Below are positions 15,682-26,533 of a stretch of 64,000 bases of DNA, in pieces. How positions within the stretch are numbered: the first letter of the stretch is position 1; each line of letters starts with the position of its first letter. The notes below the pieces were generated by a model. That model saw only the letters and a list, made by a program, of their open reading frames with translations. It had not been told where the DNA came from and did not search any database. The position numbers and the translations under genes were made by a program. Source of the DNA: an uncultured Ruminococcus sp. (GTDB lineage: Bacteria > Bacillota > Clostridia > Lachnospirales > Lachnospiraceae); assembly GCA_900541505.1 (NCBI GenBank), contig UQKK01000016.1, positions 1 through 64,000 of the forward strand. Direction: 5' to 3'.

Positions 15682-18330
15682 TTAACCGGTTGTGCCACCA
15701 CCGCCTGGGTCAGTGGTACCGCCGCCACCGCCTGGGTCGGTGGTACCGCCCCCATCGCCGCCTGGGTCAGTGGTACCGCCACCATCGCCGCCCGGGTCAG
15801 TGGTACCGCCCCCATCGCCGCCTGGGTCGGTTGTGCCGCCCCCATCGCCGCCTGGGTCAGTGGTGCCGCCACCGCTTGGGTCAGTGGTACCGGTATCACC
15901 GCCGCCGCTTGGGTCAGTGGTAGTGGTATCATCTTTCTTATCGTCATCATCCTTATCCTTATCATCGTCCTTGTCAGTGGTCTCGGATTTATGACCGGAA
16001 CAGCTCTGGCTTGGGACTGTGCCCTTGGCGAAATATTCGGTTATAGATGGACAGCCGTCCACTGCCAGAAGCCCTGTTTTTGTACAAACTGTCTTCTGCT
16101 CTACAGATGCAGGCATGGAGAAATCTTTGTATTCCAATCCTTCGTGAACCCGGTCCATAATGTTCTTCCATAGTGTCATGTGCCAGGACTGGCTGATGTA
16201 CTCCATTGGCTTATTGGTGTCGTATCCGCCCCATACAGAGCAGGTGTAGTACGGAGTAAATGCGGAAATCCAAAGGTCAGTACTGTTTTCCGTTGTACCT
16301 GTCTTTCCTGCGGCAGGCATACTGTTTAATCTTGCGGCAGTACCGGTTCCCTTTTCAATAACGTCCTTCATGGCGCTTGTCAGAAGGGCTGCCGTGGAAT
16401 CTTTGATTGCCTGATGGGTATCCGGTGTGGTGTTGTCCAAAAGGACATTCCCGTCATGGTCTAATACCTGGGTGTACAGGATTGGTTTTGTGTAAACGCC
16501 GGCGTTGGCAATAGAAGCGTACGCCGCGGTCATTTCCAGGTTATAGACACCGCGGGTGATACCACCTAAAGCGGTTGCCTGAGCCGCATCCGTCATACCC
16601 GGGAAGTTCTCGTCGTTTCCATCTACCAGCGTGGTAAACCCGAAGTTCAAAAGCTGGTCAAATCCGGTCTGTTCACCGATGGCAGTCAGTGTCTCTACTG
16701 CGCAGACATTGATGGAGTGCTCAATGGAGTAGCGGACTGTGGACTGTCCGGGATACTGGTTATCCCAGTTGTTTGCTTTATTTCCGTCTTTGTAAGTGAA
16801 AGGTCCTTTGTTGTCTATCATGGTGGCGAGGGTATAGCCGCATGTATCCAGCGCGGGAGCGTAGGTGGAGAGCACCTTGAAGCAGGAACCCGGCTGTCTG
16901 GGGGAATCGGTCGCACGGTTCAGGGAAAGACTGGCTGTCTTATCTCCCCTGCCGCCAACGATTGCCTTGACTTCTCCGGTGTACTGGTCCATCAGCACAA
17001 CGGATGCCTGGGGCTGCGGCGTAATGTCAATCCGTTCATCCACGATATCGCCCTCGGCGATATTTAAGGTGCCTTTATATTCGGCGATGGCGCTGTTCGC
17101 CTCATCTACAGAGTAGAAGACGAGGGGATATTCACGACCCCACGCATTGCCGATATATTCTCCGAGCATCTCTTTGCTGTAATTTTCTACAGTGCCGTCC
17201 GCGCGGGTGATGGTAAGCGCATACTCAAGTCCATATTCATCCACGCCCAGATAGCTGCCCACATTAGCGACTTCTTCATCGCAAATCTGCTGCATATAAG
17301 GGTCCTGTGTGGCTGTAATGGTGAGACCTCCGCTGTACAGCGCGTTGTGCGCCTGTGTCTCGGTAAAGCCTTTGCGGTCCATCAAATCCTGTATGACCTG
17401 TTCTGCCAGGGCATCGCAGAAGTAGGAGTATGGAGTGGACTCGGATGCCGGAGCAGTCTGAAGGATTCTGTCGTATACCGGATCCGCAGTTGCCTCGTCA
17501 TATTCCGCCTGGGTGATATAGCCCTGTGCCAGCATCTTATTGAGCACTTCTCCGCGCCGCTTCGCGTTGTTCTCCGGATTCGTTACCGGGTCATAGTAGG
17601 TCGGCGCCTGTGTGATAGCAGCGATGGTTGCACATTCGGAAAGGTTGAGTTCGGATACATCCTTGTTGAAATAACGCTTAGATGCAGCCTGAACACCGAG
17701 ACAGTTCTGCCCCAGGTTGATAGTGTTCATGTAGGCTTCCACAATCTCGTCCTTGCTCATCTGCTTTTCAATCTCCACCGCCAGATACTGCTCCTGGAGC
17801 TTTCTCTCAAGGCGGTCATAGAATGTCTTCTCCTCTGTGAAGTTGGGGAACACATTGTTTTTGATGAGCTGCTGGGTCAGGGTACTGGCGCCCTCCGAGA
17901 AATCGCCGCCGGAAGTGATGCCCACAACGCCGGCTCTCAAGATACCCTGCAGGTCGATTCCGTTGTGTTTGTAAAAACGTTCGTCCTCAATTGCCACAAA
18001 AGCATGGGTCATATACTCAGGAATCTCATCCAGCGTCTTATAGATTCGGTTGGAGCCGGATTCCTTGAACTGTTCCAGTTCTGTGCCGTCCTTGGCATAT
18101 ACGAAGGTTGTGTAGCCCTGGGGCTTGATGTCGGCGGGAGTGACTTTCGGCGTGTTGTCTATAATCTTCTTGGCAAAGAAAGCAACGCCTCCCACACCGA
18201 TAACGCAGATGAGCACAAGGCAGATGACAATGGCCTTGAAGACCCGCACGCCTACGCGCTTTTTCTTCATTTTCTTTTTAGAAGAGATATTTTTCTTTCT
18301 CTTAGAAAGATTCTCTTTTCCGTAATTCAT
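15682..18330 (-). CDS. Class A penicillin-binding protein 1A with repetitive Gly/Asp/Pro/Thr tail
   Basis: Bifunctional peptidoglycan synthase of 882 aa. It has a Lys-rich cytoplasmic start, one TM (about 30-52), the GT51 glycosyltransferase (EDERFYKHNGID, EGASTLTQQLIKN) and a transpeptidase with SxxK as SCFK, SxN as SIN and KTGTT. After about residue 790 the tail is low complexity: a DK-rich stretch, then repeats of TTDPGGDGGG (10 aa, at least four copies) and variants. Such tails may span or bind the wall, but the function is unknown. ATG 18330 follows AAGGAGG. It is a monocistronic unit with a structured leader. Confidence 0.93.
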   Translation of the reverse strand: MNYGKENLSKRKKNISSKKKMKKKRVGVRVFKAIVICLVLICVIGVGGVAFFAKKIIDNTPKVTPADIKPQGYTTFVYAKDGTELEQFKESGSNRIYKTLDEIPEYMTHAFVAIEDERFYKHNGIDLQGILRAGVVGITSGGDFSEGASTLTQQLIKNNVFPNFTEEKTFYDRLERKLQEQYLAVEIEKQMSKDEIVEAYMNTINLGQNCLGVQAASKRYFNKDVSELNLSECATIAAITQAPTYYDPVTNPENNAKRRGEVLNKMLAQGYITQAEYDEATADPVYDRILQTAPASESTPYSYFCDALAEQVIQDLMDRKGFTETQAHNALYSGGLTITATQDPYMQQICDEEVANVGSYLGVDEYGLEYALTITRADGTVENYSKEMLGEYIGNAWGREYPLVFYSVDEANSAIAEYKGTLNIAEGDIVDERIDITPQPQASVVLMDQYTGEVKAIVGGRGDKTASLSLNRATDSPRQPGSCFKVLSTYAPALDTCGYTLATMIDNKGPFTYKDGNKANNWDNQYPGQSTVRYSIEHSINVCAVETLTAIGEQTGFDQLLNFGFTTLVDGNDENFPGMTDAAQATALGGITRGVYNLEMTAAYASIANAGVYTKPILYTQVLDHDGNVLLDNTTPDTHQAIKDSTAALLTSAMKDVIEKGTGTAARLNSMPAAGKTGTTENSTDLWISAFTPYYTCSVWGGYDTNKPMEYISQSWHMTLWKNIMDRVHEGLEYKDFSMPASVEQKTVCTKTGLLAVDGCPSITEYFAKGTVPSQSCSGHKSETTDKDDDKDKDDDDKKDDTTTTDPSGGGDTGTTDPSGGGTTDPGGDGGGTTDPGGDGGGTTDPGGDGGGTTDPGGDGGGTTDPGGGGGTTDPGGGGTTG
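15690..15925 (-). repeat. 30-bp coding repeats in the PBP1A tail
   Basis: A GC-rich 30-bp unit (encoding TTDPGGDGGG) repeats in tandem with few changes, then shorter 24-27 bp variants. The near identity makes copy number changes by slippage likely between strains. Confidence 0.85.
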
Positions 18331-18441
18331 GAATCAAATCCTCCTTCTTGTCCGCCAAAAGGCGGTAGAACACAGACAGGCTTTCCCTGCCTGTGACGAT
18401 TAGCCGCCGGGAGCTTCCCGGCAGAAAGAATCACTTTTCTA

Positions 18442-18450
18442 ATTATAGCA
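18442..18450 (-). promoter_or_regulatory. Extended -10 promoter of PBP1A
   Basis: Minus-strand TGCTATAAT with a weak -35 region. It would start a leader of about 105 nt that carries three hairpins. Confidence 0.55.
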
Positions 18451-18594
18451 AATTTGCCTGTCTAAATAAAGAAAAAAATAAAAACTTCACATTTCGATAA
18501 GTAAATCTTAAGAAATTTTGAAGGCAGCAATCCGTTTTATGCATAGCAGGGGCTAAACCGGCAGTGTCAAAGAACAGATATAAGGGGCGGCTCC

Positions 18595-18623
18595 TTGTAC
18601 ATCCCCCGGAAGTCTGGTATAGT
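18595..18623 (+). promoter_or_regulatory. Promoter of yigZ
   Basis: TTGTAC (18595-18600), 17-bp spacer, TATAGT (18618-18623) preceded by TGG (extended -10). Confidence 0.6.
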
Positions 18624-18703
18624 GTTATGTAGCGTCGGGATAAGAAGGCAATCGTCTGTTCCTGTATGGTGACGCTAAAGAAGTGGGAAATGAGGATGGT
18701 ATT

Positions 18704-19360
18704 GTGGAACGTTATCAGACTGTATATCAGGCGGGGACCGGAGAAATCACGGAGAAAAAATCCCGTTTTATCGCGGATGTATTTCCGGTTTCATCAAAAG
18801 AGCAGGCGGAAGCAGAACTGGAAAAAATAAAAAAACAGTACTGGGATGCCAGACATCACTGCTGGGCGTATGTCATCGGTACAGACCAGCCGCTGGAGCG
18901 TTTCAGCGACGACGGGGAGCCGTCGGGAACAGCGGGAAAGCCCATTCTGGAGGTTATCCGGGGGCAGGAGCTTTACAACGTGTTGGTGGTGGTGACGCGC
19001 TACTTTGGCGGCACGCTTTTAGGCACAGGTGGGCTTGTGCGCGCATACACAGGAGCCTCCATAGAAGGGCTGGCTCACAGTATGATTATTACCAAAATAA
19101 AGGGAGTTAAACTGAAAATCCGCACAGATTATACAGGGCTTGGAAAAATCCAGTATATCCTGGGAAAAGCAAGCCTCCCCATTCTGGATAATATTTACGG
19201 GGAAAATGTGGATATATTGGCGCTGGTGCCCGCAGGGGAGGAAAACCGACTCAGGGCAGAGATTACAGAGGGGACCAACGGGAAGAGTGTTATTGAAAAA
19301 GAGGGCGAGTGCTGGTTTGCAATAGTGGACGGAAGAGTGGAAATATTTGCTGAGCAGTGA
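18704..19360 (+). CDS. YigZ/IMPACT family protein
   Basis: A 218-aa cytoplasmic protein of the conserved YigZ (UPF0029/IMPACT) family. The first domain carries the hallmark RFSDDGEPSGTAGKPILEV and VVVTRYFGGTLLGTGGLVRAY; a ferredoxin-like C-terminal domain follows. The eukaryotic relative IMPACT affects translation control through Gcn2, but the bacterial role is not settled. GTG 18704 is preferred because GAGG lies 7 nt upstream and homologues begin at ERYQTVY; GTG 18683 would add seven residues. It stands alone between its promoter and a terminator. Confidence 0.88.
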   Translation: MERYQTVYQAGTGEITEKKSRFIADVFPVSSKEQAEAELEKIKKQYWDARHHCWAYVIGTDQPLERFSDDGEPSGTAGKPILEVIRGQELYNVLVVVTRYFGGTLLGTGGLVRAYTGASIEGLAHSMIITKIKGVKLKIRTDYTGLGKIQYILGKASLPILDNIYGENVDILALVPAGEENRLRAEITEGTNGKSVIEKEGECWFAIVDGRVEIFAEQ

Positions 19361-19429
19361 TAGGGCATACATTCCTATATGCCCGTTCGCCAGAGAGTCA
19401 GATACAGGGGAATATTTTCTGTAATATGA

Positions 19430-19480
19430 AAAAACCCATCCATATCCAAAGCGTTTGTCGCCGGATATGGATGGGTTTTT
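19430..19480. terminator. Bidirectional terminator, yigZ / hpf
   Basis: An 18-bp perfect stem with A5/T5 ends: AAAAACCCATCCATATCC (19430-19447) / GGATATGGATGGGTTTTT (19463-19480). Confidence 0.9.
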
Positions 19481-19490
19481 CATGAATCAA

Positions 19491-20048
<558 letters not shown>

Positions 20049-20114
20049 GCTGCTCAACTCCTTTTGTTCATATTATACAAGCAGAAAGGAAAAATCTGTT
20101 TGTATTATGTAAAT

Positions 20115-20123
20115 ATTATAGCA
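20115..20123 (-). promoter_or_regulatory. Extended -10 promoter upstream of hpf
   Basis: Minus-strand TGCTATAAT just after the PsiE-like gene stop, with a poor -35. A second TATAAT (minus, 20072-20077) is nearer the gene. Two start sites are possible. Confidence 0.4.
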
Positions 20124-20133
20124 TAAGAGCAGC

Positions 20134-20745
20134 TTAATGTATAGAACGAATCACTTCAATCCGGGTGATTTTTCCATCTGTTATCTTGGCGATGCGCAGA
20201 CCGAAGTCGGAGAAATAGGTACATGCCCCGATACCGATTTCCGTGTCGTCCTCCTTTAATTTGCGAAGTACAACGTCAAGGAGTGTCTCATCGTTCTCGT
20301 AGGGGATATTGACCCGGATGAGACGGTTGACATGGCGTACCTTCTGGGAGGCGCGGAAGATGGTCTTTTCCGCCTCGTCAAATGCCACAAAGAGAAACTT
20401 TCTCGTGGCGAAGAGAATGGCGATGGCGACAACCCCCAGCAGACTGTTGATGGGAGAGCTGTGGTCGATGATGACCTGTCTGGCGATAGCGAATAAGAGG
20501 ACTTCAAAGACCGTCATGGGAGTGTGCAGATAGAGCATGCGTATCATCTCCACACCAATGATGAGGTTGAAGCACACGGTCAGAAGGTCCTCATAATTGG
20601 GGTATTTGCTGATGTCCGTCAGATTGTGGAAGGTCAGCAGCACCTGCACAATCATGATGAGGATTCCGCCTGCCAGGAGTGCAGCGATGACGTATTCCAA
20701 TGCCGTCGTCAGGTTTTTGAGGAATGCTTTCGCGTATTTTTTCAT
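20134..20745 (-). CDS. PsiE-like membrane protein with C-terminal soluble domain
   Basis: A 203-aa protein. Residues about 15-120 hold four hydrophobic helices, and the region around YLHTPMTVFEVLLFAIARQVI resembles the PsiE (phosphate-starvation-inducible E) family. The last 70 residues look like a small soluble alpha/beta domain (GIGACTYFSDFGLRIAKI), possibly a TrkA-C/transporter-associated type. The function is unknown. It sits between typA and hpf on the same strand, 60 nt after typA, suggesting co-transcription. Confidence 0.6.
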   Translation of the reverse strand: MKKYAKAFLKNLTTALEYVIAALLAGGILIMIVQVLLTFHNLTDISKYPNYEDLLTVCFNLIIGVEMIRMLYLHTPMTVFEVLLFAIARQVIIDHSSPINSLLGVVAIAILFATRKFLFVAFDEAEKTIFRASQKVRHVNRLIRVNIPYENDETLLDVVLRKLKEDDTEIGIGACTYFSDFGLRIAKITDGKITRIEVIRSIH

Positions 20746-20805
20746 AGTTTTCTCCTTATCAATGCTCTTTCAACATCAAGGCAGGGCGGAACCCGGTAAA
20801 CAGTT

Positions 20806-22632
<1,827 letters not shown>

Positions 22633-22763
22633 AATATTTCGCACTCTTTCCTTAATATATGTGTTTTTGTTGTCCGATTTCATGTTCGCGCGTGGGGCAG
22701 CACTTTGCGGTTTTTGGTTAAAAAATGTATCTGCCGCAGATTCCCCGCACACCAACGCTACTT

Positions 22764-22791
22764 ATTCTATCATAAAAAGAGGAATTTGCAA
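22764..22791 (-). promoter_or_regulatory. Promoter of typA
   Basis: Minus-strand TTGCAA (22786-22791), 16-bp spacer, TAGAAT (22764-22769) preceded by TGA. Confidence 0.55.
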
Positions 22792-22921
22792 GAGGGGACG
22801 GCGTTATATGAGAAATCTGTCGAAAGATTTTCCGGGCAGGACAGTTCTAAACAGGAAATCCCCCTCATAGACTTAGTATTGACTCAAAAATACCAAACAG
22901 AGGAAGGGAGAACTGTAAATT

Positions 22922-23557
22922 ATGTCAGATAAGATTATTGAGAACAACCAGGTGACGATTATCGGCGAGGTGGCTTCCGCGTTTACATACAGCCACGAAG
23001 TGTTCGGGGAGGGCTTTTACATGGTGGATGTGCTGGTCAGACGCTTAAGCAATTCCAACGACCGCATCCCGTTGATGGTCTCCGAGAGGCTGCTGGACGT
23101 GACCCAGGATTACAGAGGCGCCTTTATTATGGTGAGCGGACAGTTCCGCTCCTACAACCGCCATGAGGAACAGAAAAACCGTCTGGTGCTGTCAGTATTC
23201 GCGCGGGAGGTCGAGTTTATCGAGGAAGAGCCGGACGGGGCGAAGACAAATCATATCCTGCTGGAGGGGTATATCTGCAAAAAGCCGGTATATCGGAAGA
23301 CGCCCCTGGGGAGGGAGATTGCGGACCTTCTGCTGGCAGTGAACCGCCCCTACGGAAAATCCGATTACATCCCCTGTATCTGCTGGGGCAGAAATGCCCG
23401 CTACGCCTCCGGTTTTGAAGTGGGAGAGCATGTACAGATATTGGGCAGGATTCAGAGCCGTGACTATGTAAAGAAATTGTCGGAAACAGAGACGGAAGTG
23501 AGGACCGCCTATGAAGTGTCGGTGAGCAAGCTGGAATGTCTCGGTGAAGAGGAATAG
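22922..23557 (+). CDS. SSB-like protein with two OB-type domains
   Basis: A 211-aa protein resembling single-stranded DNA-binding proteins, but built as two OB-fold-like halves (about 8-95 and 107-205). Each starts with a NxVxIxGEV or LLEGYICKKP strand and later has a G-rich turn (MVSGQFRSYNRHEE, ILGRIQSRDYVK). The acidic C-terminal LGEEE lacks the classic DDDIPF tail used to recruit partners. It is not the usual replication SSB, which normally sits between rpsF and rpsR. ATG 22922 lies behind GAGGAAGGGAG. A terminator follows. Confidence 0.65.
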   Translation: MSDKIIENNQVTIIGEVASAFTYSHEVFGEGFYMVDVLVRRLSNSNDRIPLMVSERLLDVTQDYRGAFIMVSGQFRSYNRHEEQKNRLVLSVFAREVEFIEEEPDGAKTNHILLEGYICKKPVYRKTPLGREIADLLLAVNRPYGKSDYIPCICWGRNARYASGFEVGEHVQILGRIQSRDYVKKLSETETEVRTAYEVSVSKLECLGEEE

Positions 23558-23571
23558 AATATGCTTGTGAA

Positions 23572-23618
23572 AAGGATATCATTGTTGAGGAAAGAACTCA
23601 AATGTGATATCCTTTTTT
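23572..23618 (+). terminator. Terminator of the SSB-like gene
   Basis: Stem AAGGATATCA (23572-23581) / TGATATCCTT (23605-23614), then more Ts. A second stem TTGAG/CTCAA nests in the loop. Confidence 0.8.
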
Positions 23619-23672
23619 ATATCACAGGAAAGCTTCGGACTGCTCTGTGTGAAAGAAGAGGAGGAAATCAAT

Positions 23673-24431
23673 ATGGTGAATATCATTTTACATGGCTGCA
23701 ACGGAAAGATGGGACGGATGATTACAGAAATCGTCAAAGCGGACGAGGGGGCGAGTATCGTGGCGGGAGTCGATGCCTACACGGAGACGCCAAACGACTA
23801 TCCCGTATTTGCAGATATCAAAGACTGTGACGTTAAGGCGGATGCAATCATTGACTTTTCCAATGCAAAGGCAATGGATGGGCTGCTTTCCTACTGTGTG
23901 GAGAAAAAGCTCCCGGTGGTGCTGTGCACGACAGGATTATCGGAAGAGCAGCTGGCAAAAGTGGAAGCGGCTTCTAAGGAAATCGCTGTGCTGAAATCCG
24001 CGAATATGTCCATGGGTATCAACCTGCTTTTAAAGCTTCTAAAAGATGCGGCGAAAGTGCTGGGGTCTGCGGGATATGACATCGAGCTGGTGGAAAAGCA
24101 CCACAACCAGAAATTGGACGCGCCCAGCGGGACCGCGCTGGCGCTGGCAGATTCCATCAATGAGGCACTGGACAACTCATATGAATACGTGTACGACAGA
24201 AGCCAGGTGAGACAGAAACGGGATAAAAAAGAGATGGGAATCTCCGCGGTACGCGCGGGCACCATTGTGGGAGAACACGAGGTTATCTTCGCGGGGATTG
24301 ACGAAGTGATTGAGTTTAAGCATACAGCGTACTCCCGGAGCGTGTTTGCCAAAGGAGCTGTGGAGGCAGCAAAATTCCTGGCGGATAAGACAGAAGGCAT
24401 GTATGACATGGGGGATGTGATACAGTTCTAA
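23673..24431 (+). CDS. dapB: 4-hydroxy-tetrahydrodipicolinate reductase
   Basis: NAD(P)H-dependent step of lysine and diaminopimelate synthesis. The 252-aa protein has the nucleotide loop ILHGCNGKMGRMI and the active-site signature ELVEKHHNQKLDAPSGTA with the catalytic His-His and Lys. ATG 23673 follows GAGGAGGAAA. No other dap gene is close. It is 55 nt ahead of fbp and may be co-transcribed with it. Confidence 0.95.
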   Translation: MVNIILHGCNGKMGRMITEIVKADEGASIVAGVDAYTETPNDYPVFADIKDCDVKADAIIDFSNAKAMDGLLSYCVEKKLPVVLCTTGLSEEQLAKVEAASKEIAVLKSANMSMGINLLLKLLKDAAKVLGSAGYDIELVEKHHNQKLDAPSGTALALADSINEALDNSYEYVYDRSQVRQKRDKKEMGISAVRAGTIVGEHEVIFAGIDEVIEFKHTAYSRSVFAKGAVEAAKFLADKTEGMYDMGDVIQF

Positions 24432-24485
24432 GAGAGAAGTGGTTGGGATTTGGAGGAAAAACAGGGAAAAAGCAAGGAGGATTTT

Positions 24486-26438
24486 ATGAAAGAGCTGGAA
24501 ACAAAATATCTGGAGAGGCTGTCGGATTTGTACCCGACCATTGCGGCGGCATCCACGGAGATTATCAATCTGCAGGCAATCTTGAACCTGCCCAAGGGAA
24601 CAGAACATTTCCTGACAGATATCCACGGAGAGTACGAAGCGTTTTCCCATGTTTTAAAAAATGGCTCCGGTTCCGTAAAACGGAAGATTGACGATGTGTT
24701 TGGCAATACCTTAAGTTCCAGGGACAAGCAGGCACTTGCCACACTCATCTATTATCCGAAGGCAAAGATGGCTCTGGTGAGAGAGACGGAGAGCAACATG
24801 GAGGACTGGTACAAAATCAATCTGTACCGTCTGATTGAGGTGAGCAAGCGCGCAGCCAGCAAATATACGCGCTCCAAAGTGAGAAAAGCGCTCCCCAAAG
24901 ATTTCGCCTATGTCATCGAAGAACTCATTACGGAGAAGGCGGAAATAAACGACAAGGAATCCTACTACAATTCCATCATCATGACCATTATCCGTATCGG
25001 AAGGGCGGAGGAATTTATCGAGGCAATCTCCGAACTGATACAGCGTCTGGTGGTGGACCATCTCCATATCGTGGGGGACATCTATGACAGAGGACCTGGT
25101 CCACATATTATTATGGATAAGCTCATGACTTACCATTCCCTTGACATCCAGTGGGGCAATCATGATGTGCTCTGGATGGGGGCGGCAGCAGGACAGAGAG
25201 GCTGTATCGCCAATGTCATCCGTATCTGCGCCCGCTATGGGAATCTGGACATCCTGGAGGACGGATATGGAATCAACCTTCTGCCTCTGGCAACGTTTGC
25301 TCTTCGCATTTACCAGGACGACCCGTGTACCTGCTTTAAGCTCAAAGGACCGGAGAAACCGAACCAGTCGGAGATGGAGATGGATTTGCGCATGCACAAG
25401 GCAATCTCCATCATCCAGTTTAAAGTGGAAGGACAGCTTATCACCCGGCAGAAAAATATGCGGCTTGAGAGCCGCGCGCTCCTGGATAAGATTGACTATG
25501 AGAAGGGAACCGTCATGGTGGACGGCAAAGAGTACCCGCTTCTGGATACCAATTTCCCCACCATAGACCCCAAAGACCCTTATGCTTTAAGCGCGGAGGA
25601 GGAAGAGGTTATGGAGCGTCTGGAGCGCGCCTTTATGGGGTGTGAGAAGCTGCAGCGCCACATGCGTTTCCTGCTCACGAAGGGCGGGCTGTATAAGGTC
25701 TACAACAACAATCTGCTCTACCACGGCTGCGTGCCGCTCAATGAGGACGGCAGCCTGAAAGAAGTGGAAATTTACGGGAAGAAATATAAAGGGAAAGCGC
25801 TGTACGATGCGCTGGATGGTTACATCCGCAAAGGCTTTTTCGCCCTGGATGAGGAAGAACGGGAAAAAGGCAGGAATGCCATGTGGTATATCTGGCTGCA
25901 TCCGGATTCCCCTCTGTTCGGGAAAAATAAGATGGCGACCTTTGAGCGCTATTTTCTGGCGGAGAAGGAGACCCATGTAGAGAAGAAGAACCCCTATTAT
26001 TTCCTGCTGGAAAATGAAAATGTAGTGGACGGCATCATGAAAGAGTTCGGGCTGGACCCTGGTACCGCGCATATTGTCAACGGGCATGTGCCTGTGAAGC
26101 GAAAGGATGGCGAGAGTCCCATCAAGTGCAATGGAAAAGTGATGGTCATTGACGGCGGATTCTCCAAGGCATACCAGAAGGAGACAGGCATCGCGGGCTA
26201 CACGCTGATTTATAATTCATACGGGCTTCTGCTTGTCGCGCATGAACCTTTTGAGTCCACGGAGGCTGCCATTGAGAAGGAGAGCGATATCCATTCAGAT
26301 ATGATGGTGGTTAAGAGAGTCATCAAGCGCTGTCAGGTAGGGGACACAGATATTGGCAAAGAGTTAAAAGAGCAGGTGAAGGATTTAGAGGAGCTGCTGT
26401 CGGCTTACCGAAGCGGCAGGCTTGTAGAAAAATTATAA
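24486..26438 (+). CDS. fbp: Fructose-1,6-bisphosphatase, class III
   Basis: Gluconeogenic phosphatase of the Firmicutes type, 650 aa. It is built on the metallophosphoesterase fold with LTDIHGEYEAFSHVL, the metal site GDIYDRGPGPHIIMDKL, and WGNHDVLWMGAA, and later GHVPVKRKDGESPIK and DGGFSKAYQ. ATG 24486 is directly behind AAGGAGGATTTT; a TTG at 24450 would add 12 residues and is less likely. It follows dapB closely. Confidence 0.93.
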   Translation: MKELETKYLERLSDLYPTIAAASTEIINLQAILNLPKGTEHFLTDIHGEYEAFSHVLKNGSGSVKRKIDDVFGNTLSSRDKQALATLIYYPKAKMALVRETESNMEDWYKINLYRLIEVSKRAASKYTRSKVRKALPKDFAYVIEELITEKAEINDKESYYNSIIMTIIRIGRAEEFIEAISELIQRLVVDHLHIVGDIYDRGPGPHIIMDKLMTYHSLDIQWGNHDVLWMGAAAGQRGCIANVIRICARYGNLDILEDGYGINLLPLATFALRIYQDDPCTCFKLKGPEKPNQSEMEMDLRMHKAISIIQFKVEGQLITRQKNMRLESRALLDKIDYEKGTVMVDGKEYPLLDTNFPTIDPKDPYALSAEEEEVMERLERAFMGCEKLQRHMRFLLTKGGLYKVYNNNLLYHGCVPLNEDGSLKEVEIYGKKYKGKALYDALDGYIRKGFFALDEEEREKGRNAMWYIWLHPDSPLFGKNKMATFERYFLAEKETHVEKKNPYYFLLENENVVDGIMKEFGLDPGTAHIVNGHVPVKRKDGESPIKCNGKVMVIDGGFSKAYQKETGIAGYTLIYNSYGLLLVAHEPFESTEAAIEKESDIHSDMMVVKRVIKRCQVGDTDIGKELKEQVKDLEELLSAYRSGRLVEKL

Positions 26439-26533
26439 CCGCAGTATTTTCACAAAAAGCAGTGTGCCCTTGAATAGAAAGGGCAGGAAAAAGACAGTAT
26501 AACATAAAATTGACAGAATAGGATACATAGATT

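Larger units (their letters stand above)
18331..18703. other. 373-bp divergent intergenic stretch between PBP1A and yigZ
   Basis: Contains the PBP1A leader and promoter (minus) and the yigZ promoter (plus). The minus-strand leader can form three hairpins in a row: GCCGGGA/TCCCGGC (18407-18423), a 10-bp stem CACAGGCAGG/CCTGTCTGTG with loop GAAAG (18371-18395) and CCGCC-TTTT-GGCGG (18353-18366), just before the ribosome binding site. No gene is seen. It does not match a riboswitch class I know. Confidence 0.55.

Noticed and set aside
15690..15925. Regular spacing suggestive of a CRISPR array
   Set aside because: The units are head-to-tail coding repeats without spacers, in frame with PBP1A.
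15692..15994. Proline-rich open frames on the plus strand, looking like a repeat protein
   Set aside because: They are the antisense of the PBP1A tail repeats, with no ribosome site or promoter.
17347..18396. A 349-codon open frame opposite PBP1A
   Set aside because: Antisense to well-conserved GT51 and transpeptidase codons; no family match and no ribosome site.
26510..26515. TTGACA as a promoter -35 for the sigma factor gene
   Set aside because: A -10 at proper distance would fall on the start codon and no TATAAT-like box is there.
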